A DNA stretch of 64,000 nucleotides from Bog-756 sp963734395 (GTDB taxonomy: Bacteria > Actinomycetota > Acidimicrobiia > Acidimicrobiales > RAAP-2), in the NCBI GenBank assembly GCA_963734395.1, contig CAVTGY010000002.1:992001-1056000 (forward strand), given 5' to 3'. A program made the position numbers and the translations under genes. Of the stretch, positions 8,620-17,519 are shown piece by piece; position 1 is the first letter of the stretch; the number at the start of each line of letters is the position of its first letter. Under the pieces are notes generated by a model. The model worked only from the letters and a program-made list of their open reading frames with translations, had not been told where the DNA came from and searched no databases.

Positions 8620-9524
8620 TTACGACCCAGGTGTGCCGTCATCGGCGACGCAGGCGCGTTCGACGGAGGCGGCGAGGACGCCGGGTCGCTGCATGGGCCC
8701 GAAGTGTCCGACACCCGGCACCACCTCGATGGTTGACGATGGCAGCTGTTGTGCATCCGCCCGGAGGTACGAAAGGCCGAATGCATCGGTGCTGTTCACC
8801 ACAGCTGAGGGTCACATGGCAGGTGACCTCGGAGAGATGACCGAACGCACCGTGGTCAGGCCCACGTGCGTAGATTGCCGCCTCATCGTCCCGTCGGCAT
8901 CGCAGCCGGATGGACTGGCCATCCCCTCCTTCGGCGGGTGGGATGACCTCGAATCCGGATTCGACATAGCACTGGAGGACTTCGGGATCCAGATCCGCGA
9001 ACGGGGGCTTGGAGGAGAAATTGACGAAGGCGTCGGTCGCAGAAGGGAACGTCTCTCGCCGCCGCCGGGCTGCTTCGGACATCGGATTGTCCAACGCCGG
9101 CCCTGGGTCTGCCACGTCGAATACAACCGGTTCGAAGCAGTACAACGAGGCAAAGGTGCCGGGTCGGGCCTCCTCGGCCAGGAGGATGGCGGCGCCTCCA
9201 CAGGAGTGACCGAAGCCAACGGGATCGGACAGACCCAGATAGTCGACGGCGGCGAGGACGTCGGCGCAAAATCCGGCCCAGGCGAAATCTCCGTCGGTGG
9301 GTCTGTCCGAGCGACCGTGCGCCCTGAGGTCCAGTCCCCAACAATGGAATCGCTGACCCAGGTATGCGGGCCAGCGGGACGAACACCTCGGCACAGAAGC
9401 CGGTGGCATGGACCAGCAACAGGTCTGGTCCCCGGCCTCCGAAGTCATAAACGGCGAGACCGAGACCGTCCGGAGTCGTGCACCGATCTCGGCGTGGAAG
9501 GCCGTCGTTGGCTCCCGAGGTCAC
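8620..9524 (-). CDS. Alpha/beta hydrolase (two apparent frameshifts)
   Basis: Three reading-frame pieces make one alpha/beta-hydrolase of about 300 residues. The N-terminal part holds GPDLLLVHATGFCAEVF (oxyanion-hole strand). The central part holds HCWGLDLRAHGRSDRP and the nucleophile elbow FGHSCGGAAILLA with the catalytic Ser. The C-terminal part holds IEVVPGVGHFGPMQRPG with the catalytic His. Frame changes fall near 9380 and 8800. The start is uncertain; a GTG at 9524 suits the family. The nuclease starts 9 bp beyond the stop. The reaction class could be lactonase, esterase or haloperoxidase-like. Confidence 0.72.
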
Positions 9525-9612
9525 CCGGCGACGGTAGTCCACCGGATGAAGCCGGTGCCCCTCATCGATGCAGGTACTGGCGCCCTCTCGACCGTGTAGA
9601 CATTGGTGGCCT

Positions 9613-10221
9613 ATGGAGCATTTTCTGGAAACGTGGGGATACCTGGCCGTCTTCGTTCTGAGCTTCATCTCGGCCATGGGCCTTCCGGTCGGCGCCGAGG
9701 TGGCCATCATCTACGGCGGGGTACTGGCCAGCGGACAGATCCCGAACGAGCCACACCACCTCAACCTGGTGGTGGTCATCGTGGTGGCCACGCTCGCCGA
9801 GGTGTTGGGCTCACTGGCCGGGTACCTGATCGGCTATTTCGGGGGTCGCCCCCTGGTCGACCGGGTCGGAAAGTACGTCCTGCTCACCCACAAGGATCTG
9901 GATCGGGCCGAGGCCTGGTTCGACCGCCGCGGTGAGCCGTTCGTCCTCTTCGGGAGGTTCATCCCCCTGCTGCGATCCTTCGTCTCCTTCGCCGCCGGAC
10001 TGGGGGAGATGGCCATCGCCAAGTTTCTGGTGTTCACCGCCATCGGCTGCGCGATATGGTGCACCGCCCTGACCAGCTTCGGATACGCGTTGGGGAGCAG
10101 CTACAACCGGGTGCTCAAAGCGTTCAGCTATGCCGGCTACCTGGCGGCCGTGGTGGCGGTCATCGCGGTGGCTGTGATCCTCTGGCACCGGCTGCGGGTC
10201 GTGCGCCAGGAGCGTCGCTGA
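9613..10221 (+). CDS. DedA/SNARE-associated family membrane protein
   Basis: An intact 202-residue integral membrane protein beginning MEHFLETWGYLAVFVLSFIS. The DedA signatures are present: the conserved acidic PVGAEVAIIYGGVLAS segment, GSLAGYLIGYFGGRPLVDRV, and the F-x-G-R-(F/H)-x-P-x-x-R motif as VLFGRFIPLLRSFVSFAAG. DedA proteins are linked to lipid-carrier (undecaprenyl-phosphate or phospholipid) flipping and proton-motive-force homeostasis. About five membrane segments are visible, ending in a basic tail WHRLRVVRQERR. It is divergent from the alpha/beta hydrolase. Confidence 0.88.
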   Translation: MEHFLETWGYLAVFVLSFISAMGLPVGAEVAIIYGGVLASGQIPNEPHHLNLVVVIVVATLAEVLGSLAGYLIGYFGGRPLVDRVGKYVLLTHKDLDRAEAWFDRRGEPFVLFGRFIPLLRSFVSFAAGLGEMAIAKFLVFTAIGCAIWCTALTSFGYALGSSYNRVLKAFSYAGYLAAVVAVIAVAVILWHRLRVVRQERR

Positions 10222-10243
10222 GTCATGGCCGGGTTCCGGTGCG

Positions 10244-10669
10244 ATGCCCGGGGTGACCGGTCCGCGGCGTGCTCGAGCTGCCCGGGCGGCAGCGGAGGCG
10301 TCCGAACACCTGGAGCGCTCTGAGACATGGAACGGACTTTCCTGCGGCGATCGGGTCATCGTGTCGGGACTCCGGATGCGGGGCGCCAACTGGGAGTTCC
10401 GGGCCCGAGTGCTCAACCGGAACAACGGGACCGAATCCATCGAGGTGATCGGTGGGCGCACCGGCGAGCGGACCGTCCGGTCCTTCGGGCCCGAGCGGAT
10501 CTTCGCCGCCAGCGGGCCCAAGGGTCGAAGGAGGGACTCCGACGGGTCGCTCTCCGGCCAGCTCTCCCTGGCCGATGCGCCTCAGCTCCCCCTGTATCAG
10601 CCGGAGCCCTCGCCTGGCTCGCGGCGATGCCGGTCGAGGTGGTCGACGCCGCTAGCCTCCGCGCAATGA
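10244..10669 (+). CDS. Small hypothetical protein upstream of PIG-L deacetylase
   Basis: 141 residues from ATG 10244. The N-terminal half is Ala/Arg-rich. The middle reads SCGDRVIVSGLRMRGANWEF, then ESIEVIGGRTGERTVRSFGP and ERIF. It looks like a small all-beta SH3-like domain seen in short actinobacterial proteins that sense or bind nucleic acid; that is a guess from pattern only. Its stop overlaps the start of the next gene (ATGA at 10666-10669), which supports a real gene translated together with the deacetylase. The C-terminal 30 residues look like non-coding frame and may be shifted. Confidence 0.5.
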   Translation: MPGVTGPRRARAARAAAEASEHLERSETWNGLSCGDRVIVSGLRMRGANWEFRARVLNRNNGTESIEVIGGRTGERTVRSFGPERIFAASGPKGRRRDSDGSLSGQLSLADAPQLPLYQPEPSPGSRRCRSRWSTPLASAQ

Positions 10670-11494
10670 CCACTGTTGTGTTCTTCCATGCCCATCCGGA
10701 CGACGAGGCCATCGCCACCGGCGGCACCATGGTCGGCCTGTCGAGGGCCGGGCACCGGGTGGTGCTGGTCACCGCCACCCGGGGTGAGCTGGGTGAGATT
10801 CCCGACGACCTGGTGGACAAAGGCGAGTCGCTGGCCGACCGCCGGAAGGCCGAGCTGACCGAGGCGTGTCGGATTCTCGGAGTCGGACGCCAGGTCTACC
10901 TCGACTATCTCGACTCTGGCATGGCCGGCGAGGCCAGCAATGAACGACCTGGCTCGTTTGCCGCCGCCGACGTCGAAGAGGCGGCACGCGCTCTGGCCGA
11001 CGTGTTGGTCGAAGAGGCTGCCGACGTACTGGTGACCTATGACGAACACGGTGGATACGGTCACCCCGATCATGTCCAGGTTCACCGGGTGGGGATCCGT
11101 GCCGCGGAACTGGCCGCCACCCCCGTGGTGTACATGGCCACCATGAACCGCGACTTCGTTCGGGAGGTGATTGCGCAGGCGGCGGCGTCGGACGTGGAGA
11201 TCCCCGAGCCGGCGGTGGAGGGGGCCGACACCATGGGGGAGCCGGAGGGTCGCCTCACCACCGAAGTCGACGTGGGCCGGTGGCTCGAACGAGAAGCGCC
11301 AGGCGATGCGGGCCCACGCCAGTCAGATCGCCGAGACCAGCTTCTTCCTCTCCATGCCCGACGACATGTTCGCCAAGGTGTGGGGCCGCGAGTGGTACAT
11401 CCGGGTCCATCCCGCCTGGACGTTGCCCGCCGGCAGTCCACGCGAGACCGCACTGCTGCTGCGAGGCCGAGGCCAGGAGGTCAGGACTCGGTGA
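10666..11494 (+). CDS. PIG-L/LmbE-family deacetylase, MshB-like (one frameshift)
   Basis: Zinc-dependent N-deacetylase of about 276 residues. The first metal motif is FFHAHPDDEAIATGGTM and the second is YGHPDHVQVHRVG. The linker DSGMAGEASNERPGSFAAAD resembles MshB, the GlcNAc-Ins deacetylase of mycothiol synthesis, and other PIG-L proteins of actinobacteria. After the segment EVDVGRWLE a frame change near 11285 leads to AMRAHASQIAETSFFLSMPD and a C-terminus ending GQEVRTR. It is coupled by ATGA overlap to the preceding small gene. The 3' end overlaps the convergent cyclase gene by 14 bp. MshB is possible but not proven. Confidence 0.78.
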
Positions 11495-12971
11495 ACGCCT
11501 GTATGGACACCACCCGATTGCGACCCGTTTCTTTGGCCCGGTAGAGGGCCTGGTCGGCGCGTTCGATGAAGGAGGTGGTGTCCTCGATGCCGTCCCAACT
11601 GGTCAAGCCGGCGGAGAGCGTCACACCGAAGTCGGAGGTCGCATCCCGGCCCCCGGAACGGAGCTTGTCCAACAGGTGATGACCACCCACCAGGTCGGTG
11701 TCGGGCATCACCAGGCAGAACTCCTCGCCCCCGAAACGGGCCACCAGATCCTGGCCCCGGATGTTCGACACCATCACCGCAGCGATCGAACGCAACAGCG
11801 TGTCCCCGGCCACGTGGCCGTACTGGTCGTTGTACTGCTTGAAATGGTCGAGGTCGATCATGGCGATGCTCAGGGGGGTCTCGGCCCGCAGCGCATGGGC
11901 CATCTCGATCTCGATCCGTTCGAACAGGTTCCTTCGGTTGGCCAACCCGGTGAGCGGATCGGTTCGGCTCTCTGTCTGCAGACCGCTCACGAAGTTGGCC
12001 CTGCTGGTCACCCTCAGGAAGGTCGACGCCAGGAGGTCGGCGGCCTCCTCGGCCTGACCATCGACCCCATGCTCGAACTCGATCCGCCTGATGATCATCA
12101 CCAGCTCACCGTCGACGCAGTAGCCGACCGGGATGGCACAGTGGGATTCATTGAGCACCACCGAGTCGGTTCGGAGTGCCTTTGTCACCTCGGGAAGTTC
12201 GGCCAGATCGGAGACATCTTCCTGGTCGTCGGGCCAGGTGACCAGGGGAACGAATCGACCGAGCTTTCCACTTCGGACAACGACCACCACCCGATCGGCG
12301 GGCAACATATCGGCGACCACCGGCATTCCGCGGCGGAAGACGTCGCGGATGACATCGCTGCTGGTGGCGGCGTTGGCCGGTCCCACGTCTTCGACGATCT
12401 CGTTCAAGGCGTCGATCGACTGGTGAACATTGAGGTGACCGGTCAGCGAGCCGACCGCTCGGGAGATGATCCAGACGATGATCGTGATGGTCGACGCGTA
12501 CACCAGCACCATGGCCGCGAACGCTGATCCTCGGAGGCCCTCGGCCCAGCTGATGATGGTCACCAGCGCCATGGCGTAGATACCCATACTCACCCGCATC
12601 CGCCGGTCCCCGATGATGCTCACCAGGGTCACCCCTACCAACATGGCGGGCATGTACGTCCCGGATTTGCTGGACGAGCCCAACTCGATGAATCCGAGGG
12701 CGGAGATGGCGAGACAGACCATGACGAAGCCGACGTTGGCCTTGGCTTCGATGCCGGCCTTGCCGTTGGTGAGGACCACGAACAGGGCGAGGTAGACGAG
12801 CGAGACGACTAGGCACGCGACGGCTCCGGCGATGTACCCCCAGCGGATCGCGCCGTGGTCGGTGAACACCATGGTCAAAAGGATCGGGATAGCGACGGAC
12901 TCGGCGATGATGCCGGAGATCAAACCGTCGCGGACCTGACGCGGACTGGGATGGGCGACGTCGAACCTCAC
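11481..12971 (-). CDS. Membrane-anchored diguanylate cyclase (GGDEF)
   Basis: An intact 496-residue protein. Residues about 15-185 form five or six hydrophobic helices. Residues about 200-345 form a soluble region resembling a GAF-type sensor. The GGDEF domain starts at TDPLTGLANRRNLFERIEIE. The active site is GGEEF at residue 414, preceded by RGQD five residues upstream, the canonical I-site RxxD for product inhibition, so it should make c-di-GMP and be feedback-controlled. There is no EAL domain. The start is a GTG at 12971. It is convergent with the PIG-L gene, and the small ORF and ogt lie upstream on the same strand. Confidence 0.9.
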   Translation of the reverse strand: MRFDVAHPSPRQVRDGLISGIIAESVAIPILLTMVFTDHGAIRWGYIAGAVACLVVSLVYLALFVVLTNGKAGIEAKANVGFVMVCLAISALGFIELGSSSKSGTYMPAMLVGVTLVSIIGDRRMRVSMGIYAMALVTIISWAEGLRGSAFAAMVLVYASTITIIVWIISRAVGSLTGHLNVHQSIDALNEIVEDVGPANAATSSDVIRDVFRRGMPVVADMLPADRVVVVVRSGKLGRFVPLVTWPDDQEDVSDLAELPEVTKALRTDSVVLNESHCAIPVGYCVDGELVMIIRRIEFEHGVDGQAEEAADLLASTFLRVTSRANFVSGLQTESRTDPLTGLANRRNLFERIEIEMAHALRAETPLSIAMIDLDHFKQYNDQYGHVAGDTLLRSIAAVMVSNIRGQDLVARFGGEEFCLVMPDTDLVGGHHLLDKLRSGGRDATSDFGVTLSAGLTSWDGIEDTTSFIERADQALYRAKETGRNRVVSIQAFTES

Positions 12972-13089
12972 GGACTGGTTATCGGCCCTGGTCGCGCCGT
13001 TCTTTACCTGATGGCCCCCAAACTTGGCCCGATGCCACGAGAAAAGGGCACGTCAGGGGTCGTTCCCGGCCTTGGAGCCGGTGAACGGA

Positions 13090-13212
13090 TCAGACGGTCT
13101 GGGGACGATCCGGCACTTCGATGAGCGCCCGATCGGGAATCATGCCCGTAAAGAACAGACTCAGGATGAGCAGCACCGACGACCCGGTGGCGGGCTCAGA
13201 AGGAGAATTCAC
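13090..13212 (-). CDS. Putative 40-aa single-helix membrane protein coupled to ogt
   Basis: A 40-codon frame whose GTG start overlaps the ogt stop as GTGA. It reads MNSPSEPATGSSVLLILSLF, continues FTGMIPDR and a short charged tail. One hydrophobic helix (VLLILSLFFTG) follows an EPATGSS stretch, vaguely like a cell-wall sorting motif. The overlap geometry and hydrophobic core are the only evidence, and no family is known to me. It could be chance or the remnant of a longer gene. Confidence 0.3.
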   Translation of the reverse strand: MNSPSEPATGSSVLLILSLFFTGMIPDRALIEVPDRPQTV

Positions 13213-13718
13213 CCGATCAGCGATGGTTTCGAATTCGACCGAACAACCGCCTCATGGGCGAGGAGCCATTCCTTTCGGTCGAGTCCTCCTCCGTATCCGG
13301 TCAGCGTGCCATTGGCTCCGATGACCCGATGGCAGGGGACGATCACCGCAATGGGATTTCGTCCGTTGGCCAGTCCGACCGCCCGGGATGCACCCGGGTT
13401 GCCCAGCCTACGGGCGAGCTCGCCGTAGCTGATGGTCTCACCGTAGGGAATCTCCTGCAGCTTGGCCCAGACCCGGCGCTGGAAATCAGTGCCGTCAAGT
13501 CTGATCGGAACCTCGAATTGAGTGAGTGTGCCGGCAAAGTAGGCGTCCAACTGGCCGGTCACTTCCGTGAACCACCGGTTGTCGTGCGTGGCCCCCGGCT
13601 GGGGCCGAGGCGGATGCTTCTGGCCGTCCATGGCCATGCCGGTGAGAAAGCCGTCGGCCGCGGTGAGGGTCAGCGTTCCCAGCGGGCTGTCGACGGTGGT
13701 GGTGATGGGTGTCGTCAT
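13209..13718 (-). CDS. ogt: Methylated-DNA-[protein]-cysteine S-methyltransferase (Ogt)
   Basis: An intact 169-residue suicide repair protein that removes O6-alkyl groups from guanine. The active-site block IAVIVPCHRVIGANGTLTGY contains the acceptor Cys in PCHRV. The helix-turn-helix segment IPYGETISYGELARRLGNPG and the Arg-finger region ASRAVGLANGRNP precede it. The ATG at 13718 has AGGAGAGGT directly upstream. It lies 49 bp after the Ada/AlkA gene on the same strand, so the two probably form an alkylation-response operon. The N-terminus reads MTTPITTTVDSPLGTLTLTA. Confidence 0.93.
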   Translation of the reverse strand: MTTPITTTVDSPLGTLTLTAADGFLTGMAMDGQKHPPRPQPGATHDNRWFTEVTGQLDAYFAGTLTQFEVPIRLDGTDFQRRVWAKLQEIPYGETISYGELARRLGNPGASRAVGLANGRNPIAVIVPCHRVIGANGTLTGYGGGLDRKEWLLAHEAVVRSNSKPSLIG

Positions 13719-13767
13719 ACCTCTCCTGATTGGTTGGGGTCCGGATGGTTGGGTGGTGTCGGTCGGG

Positions 13768-15246
13768 TCACCGGACGGGTGGCCATCGATTGATGGGGTG
13801 ATCGGTGGTGGACCATAGGTACTGCACGGCGTAGGCCCGCCATGGTTGCCAGGCTGTCGAATGCCGGAGCAGCGCAGCAGGCGTTGCCGGTATCCCGACG
13901 GCTTCTGCCCCCCGGAGTACGCCAAGATCGGATGCCGGAAAGGCATCCGGGTCGCCCAGGGCTCGCATGGCGATCATCTGCGTGGTCCAGGGCCCGATCC
14001 CCGGCAGGTTGCCGAGCACCGCCGCCGCCTCCGCTCGGTCGCACCCCGGCCCGAGGGCCAGTCGTCGTTCGGTAAGGGCGGTGACAAGCGCAGCCAGTGC
14101 GCAGCGGCGGTTGCGGGGCAGTCCGACATCGGCCCCAACCAGCGACTCCATCGACGGGAACAGATGGGTGAGGCCGCCGTGGCAGGTCGGCAGGGCTTCG
14201 CCGTAATCGAGGACCAACCGGGATGCGTGAGTCCGGGCCGCGGCCGTTGACACCTGTTGGCCGAGCACGGCGCGCACCGCCATCTCGCCGCCGTCGACGC
14301 AGCGGGGTACCCGCCGGCCCGGCGACTTCTTGATGATCGGGCGAAGCGAACGGTCTGACCCCAGTTGCCTATCGATGGCAATCGGGTCCGCGTCGAGATC
14401 GAGGAGCCATCGGCATCGGGCAATGGCAGCGGTCAGATCGCGTAGGTCGGCGAGGATGGCCCGACAGACGATGTGCTCGGGTGTCGGAGTGAGCTCGACG
14501 ATCCCCGGGCCATGGGCCAGGTCGAGGGTGCGACGGTAGGTCGAACCGCAGACCTCCTCCACACCCGGTACGGCCGTGGCTGCCAGGTGTCCGAACAGGT
14601 TGTCCGGACACATGGGCTGGCGGAACGGCAGCCGCAGAACCAGATCGGTGGCAGCCCGGGTCATTCTCCGCGAGGATCCCGCCACCCGGGAGCGGAGCTG
14701 GCTCGGCGCACTGGCGAACACGGCCTGGACGGTGTCGTTGAACTGTCTGATGCTGGCGAATCCGGCCGCGAAGGCAACATCGGTCATGGGCAACGCGGTC
14801 GTCTCGATGAGCACCCGGGCGGTCTGGGCTCGTTGTGCGCGGGCAATGGCGATCGGTCCGGCGCCGACCTCGGCCAACAGGGTCCGCTCCAGTTGACGGA
14901 CGCTGTAACCCAACTGTGCTGCCAGACCCGGCACTCCTTCGCGATCGACCAACCCGTCGGCGATCAATCGCATGGCCCGGCCGGCCACGTCGGCTCTTGT
15001 GTTCCAGGCCGGCGAGCCGGGCGTCGCGTTGGGACGACAGCGCTTGCAGGCCCGGAATCCAGCCAGCTGCGCGGCGGCGGCCGAGGAGTAGAACCGGACG
15101 TGGGATCGCATCGGCGTCCTGGCCGGGCAGCTGGGTCGGCAGTAGATCCGGGTGGAGGTCACCGCGGTGAAGAACCAACCGTCGAACCGGGGGTCGCGGG
15201 ACTCGACCGCTCGATAGCACTGTTCGAAGTTCTCGACCACACCCAC
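13768..15246 (-). CDS. Ada N-terminal sensor / AraC / AlkA fusion glycosylase
   Basis: An intact 492-residue three-part protein. Residues 1-75 are the Ada zinc domain, with Cys36, Cys40, Cys67 and Cys70 in IYCRPSC and FRACKRC; the first can accept methyl groups from DNA phosphotriesters. Residues about 80-190 are an AraC helix-turn-helix (VPGLAAQLGYSVRQLERTLL, DVAFAAGFASIRQFN). Residues about 195-492 are AlkA 3-methyladenine glycosylase, with the helix-hairpin-helix LPGIGPWTTQMIAMRALG and catalytic Asp440 in ASDLGVLRG. It lacks the C-terminal methyltransferase of E. coli Ada; the separate downstream ogt supplies that activity. It probably activates its own operon when methylated. Confidence 0.92.
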   Translation of the reverse strand: MGVVENFEQCYRAVESRDPRFDGWFFTAVTSTRIYCRPSCPARTPMRSHVRFYSSAAAAQLAGFRACKRCRPNATPGSPAWNTRADVAGRAMRLIADGLVDREGVPGLAAQLGYSVRQLERTLLAEVGAGPIAIARAQRAQTARVLIETTALPMTDVAFAAGFASIRQFNDTVQAVFASAPSQLRSRVAGSSRRMTRAATDLVLRLPFRQPMCPDNLFGHLAATAVPGVEEVCGSTYRRTLDLAHGPGIVELTPTPEHIVCRAILADLRDLTAAIARCRWLLDLDADPIAIDRQLGSDRSLRPIIKKSPGRRVPRCVDGGEMAVRAVLGQQVSTAAARTHASRLVLDYGEALPTCHGGLTHLFPSMESLVGADVGLPRNRRCALAALVTALTERRLALGPGCDRAEAAAVLGNLPGIGPWTTQMIAMRALGDPDAFPASDLGVLRGAEAVGIPATPAALLRHSTAWQPWRAYAVQYLWSTTDHPINRWPPVR

Positions 15247-15333
15247 AGCCTGGCCCAGATGACCGTCCGGATCTAGCGGAAATGCGACAGGACGGTGAAC
15301 TGCGAATCAGAGGGAACAGGGGTAGTGGTGGAA

Positions 15334-16605
15334 TCAGTCGCCGACCGGTACCTCGAGCGCCTCCTTGCCGGACAGCCAGGGTCGACCGGCGGCGGCAAGA
15401 TCGGCCCACTTGCCCAGATCGTCGCCGGATTGGCCGAGCTCCTCGGGCGTCGGACCGAACTGTTCGGCGAGCGGTTGCAGCGCCTCGGTGTCGAACCCGT
15501 AGCAGGAGGCCGCGTTCGATCCGAGTATCTGTGCGGTCTCGTCGACCGGAATGTCGGAGAAGGCATTCCGGAGCCACTCCCTGGTATGCGGCCAGGTGCC
15601 TTCCGGGTGGGGAAAGTCGTTTCCCCACATGATGTTGGCCACGCCGATCTCGTAGCGACGAGCCAACTCGCGGCGCCTGGTGTTCGATGCACCGATGAAG
15701 CAGTTCCGGTCGAAATATTCGCTCGGGCGCATCGAAAGGTGGTCGGTGAGTTGTTTACCGAGCTTTTTGGCTGCGTGCTCCCGGTCGTAGACGAGATCCG
15801 AGGTCCATAGGAGATCAGGTGCCCAGAATGCGCCGCACTCGGTGGTGACGAACTTCAGATCGGGGAACCGTTCGAAGGTACCCGACCAGAGGAGGAACCA
15901 CAGGGGGCGGGTCGACCACCAGCGGACCTCGGCGACGTAGATGCCCACGTTCTCGCCGTAGGACCCGCGATCGGCGGCGCCGGAGTGCACATGCACCGGC
16001 ATGTCAAGTTCCGAGCACGCCGCCCACACCGGATCGTACCGGCGGTCGTGATAGGGCTCGTATGGCTGCCACATCGAAGGAATCAGGATCCCACCGCGGA
16101 GTCCCGACTCACGGGCCCGGGTGATCTCTTCCACCGCGGCCTCGACGTCGAAGATGGGCACGATGGCCACCCCGGCGCGCCGGTGGGGGCTGTCGCTGCA
16201 CAGTTCCGCCAGCCACCGATTGTGTGCTTTGGCGCCGGCCATCAACAGGTCGATGGGTACTTCTGCGGTGGCGGCCAGACCGGCGCCGAACGGCGCCGAC
16301 GCCCCACCACTCACCGCGTCTGCATCGGGGAAGATGACCTCGCCGACCACCCCATCGGCGTCGAGCTCCTGATCGCGATGGTGAGCGTCCCATCCGCCTT
16401 GGAGTCCCTCGGCGTTCTCCTGTTCCCACTGCTCCGCAAACTCGGTGTTGCGCAGCCCCCGTTCCGCCAGTTCGGATTCCATTGCCGCCCGAGCCGCCAT
16501 GTGCTGGTCGAAGGCGTCGCGGTGCGCAGGATCCAGCCACGAACGGTACCGGTCGTTGGGCAGGCCGGCATGACAATCGGCGGAGATCACCAGATAGTGG
16601 TCCAT
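15334..16605 (-). CDS. Amidohydrolase-2 family metal-dependent hydrolase/decarboxylase
   Basis: An intact 423-residue TIM-barrel enzyme of the ACMSD-like amidohydrolase_2 family. N-terminal VISADCHAG stands where HxH metal ligands usually lie. Later segments are GRLD-equivalent VGEVIFPDADA, MPVHVHSG, FPDLKFVTTECGAFWAPDL and the C-terminal metal Asp in IMWGNDFPHPEGTW. Members hydrolyse or non-oxidatively decarboxylate ring-cleavage or aromatic acids. It is the last gene of a four-gene operon, 30 bp after the SDR. A paralogue lies at the operon's first position, with the same MWG(N/S)D(F/Y)PH block. GAGAGGA precedes the ATG. Confidence 0.85.
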   Translation of the reverse strand: MDHYLVISADCHAGLPNDRYRSWLDPAHRDAFDQHMAARAAMESELAERGLRNTEFAEQWEQENAEGLQGGWDAHHRDQELDADGVVGEVIFPDADAVSGGASAPFGAGLAATAEVPIDLLMAGAKAHNRWLAELCSDSPHRRAGVAIVPIFDVEAAVEEITRARESGLRGGILIPSMWQPYEPYHDRRYDPVWAACSELDMPVHVHSGAADRGSYGENVGIYVAEVRWWSTRPLWFLLWSGTFERFPDLKFVTTECGAFWAPDLLWTSDLVYDREHAAKKLGKQLTDHLSMRPSEYFDRNCFIGASNTRRRELARRYEIGVANIMWGNDFPHPEGTWPHTREWLRNAFSDIPVDETAQILGSNAASCYGFDTEALQPLAEQFGPTPEELGQSGDDLGKWADLAAAGRPWLSGKEALEVPVGD

Positions 16606-16635
16606 CGGCGTGCTGTCCTCTCTCGATGGACCGGG

Positions 16636-17519
16636 TCACCCGGGTACCTCGCGCAGGTAGGTGGGATTGGTTCGGTTGAGCATTGAGGCTGCTCGGGCCT
16701 GGATCTGTGCGTCGGTGGACGCTGCTCGGTGCCATGATCCAGAAGGCACCGTCTCGGACCCCCTCCACCACCTGATCGGCGACTTCTGCAGGCTCGGTGT
16801 AGTGGATCTCGACTCCTGCCGCCGACATCTGCTCCTCGATGTCCTCGATCGTCGGATAGGGGGTTTGTCTCGGTCGTTCCTTGGCCAGCTCCTGTGGTCG
16901 CACTCGCCACGAGCTGAAGATGCCCGGTCCGCAGCATGTGGGGACCGGGAAAGAGGACCGATGCCCCGATCCTCGAACCGGCGTCCTGGAGCTGGGCGTA
17001 CAGGCACTCGGTCAGGGTCACCACCGCTGCTTTGGTCACTGCGTACTGGGGGGTCCTGCGGAGTGGCGACACCCCGCCGTTGCCCGAGGAGGTGTTGACG
17101 ACGTGTCCCTCGTCTCCTCGCTGCGACCATGGTCGGCACGAAGGCGTTGATGCCATGGATCACGCCGTAGACGTTGACGTTGATGGCCCACCGCCAGTCA
17201 TTGAGCTCGTGTTCCCACTGCGCTCCTTCGGCCCCGGCTCCGATGCCTGCGTTGTTGCACAGGAGATGGACCGCACCGTGCCGCTCGATCGTGGTGTCAC
17301 GGAGCGCCAGAACAGAGTCGAAGTCAGCCACGTCGCATTGCGCTCCGGATACCTCGAGCCCTTCCGCCTGGAGTTTGCCGACGGAGTCGGCGAGCGCGCC
17401 GGGCTCGACGTCGGCGAGAACGACCTTCATGCCTTCGCGGGCGAACCGCGCCCCATGGCCTGGCCGATCCCGCCGGCTCCACCGGTGACCACCGCCACCC
17501 GGCCTGCAAGCTGCTCCAT
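16636..17519 (-). CDS. Short-chain dehydrogenase/reductase (several frameshifts)
   Basis: NAD(P)-dependent SDR reconstructed from at least four frames. The start MEQLAGRVAVVTGGAGGIGQ carries TGGxGGIG, followed by EGMKVVLADVEPGALADS, HLLCNNAGIGAGA (NNAG motif), EGHVVNTSSGNGG, PQYAVTKAAVVTLTECLYA (YxxxK catalytic pair), GASVLFPGPH, then a C-terminal tail with VADQVVEGVRDGAFWIMA. Frame changes lie near 17440, 17125, 16920 and 16740. The ATG overlaps the stop of the upstream ADC-like gene by one base, so they are translationally coupled. It belongs to the four-gene operon. The substrate is probably an alcohol or ketone of the same pathway. Confidence 0.75.
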
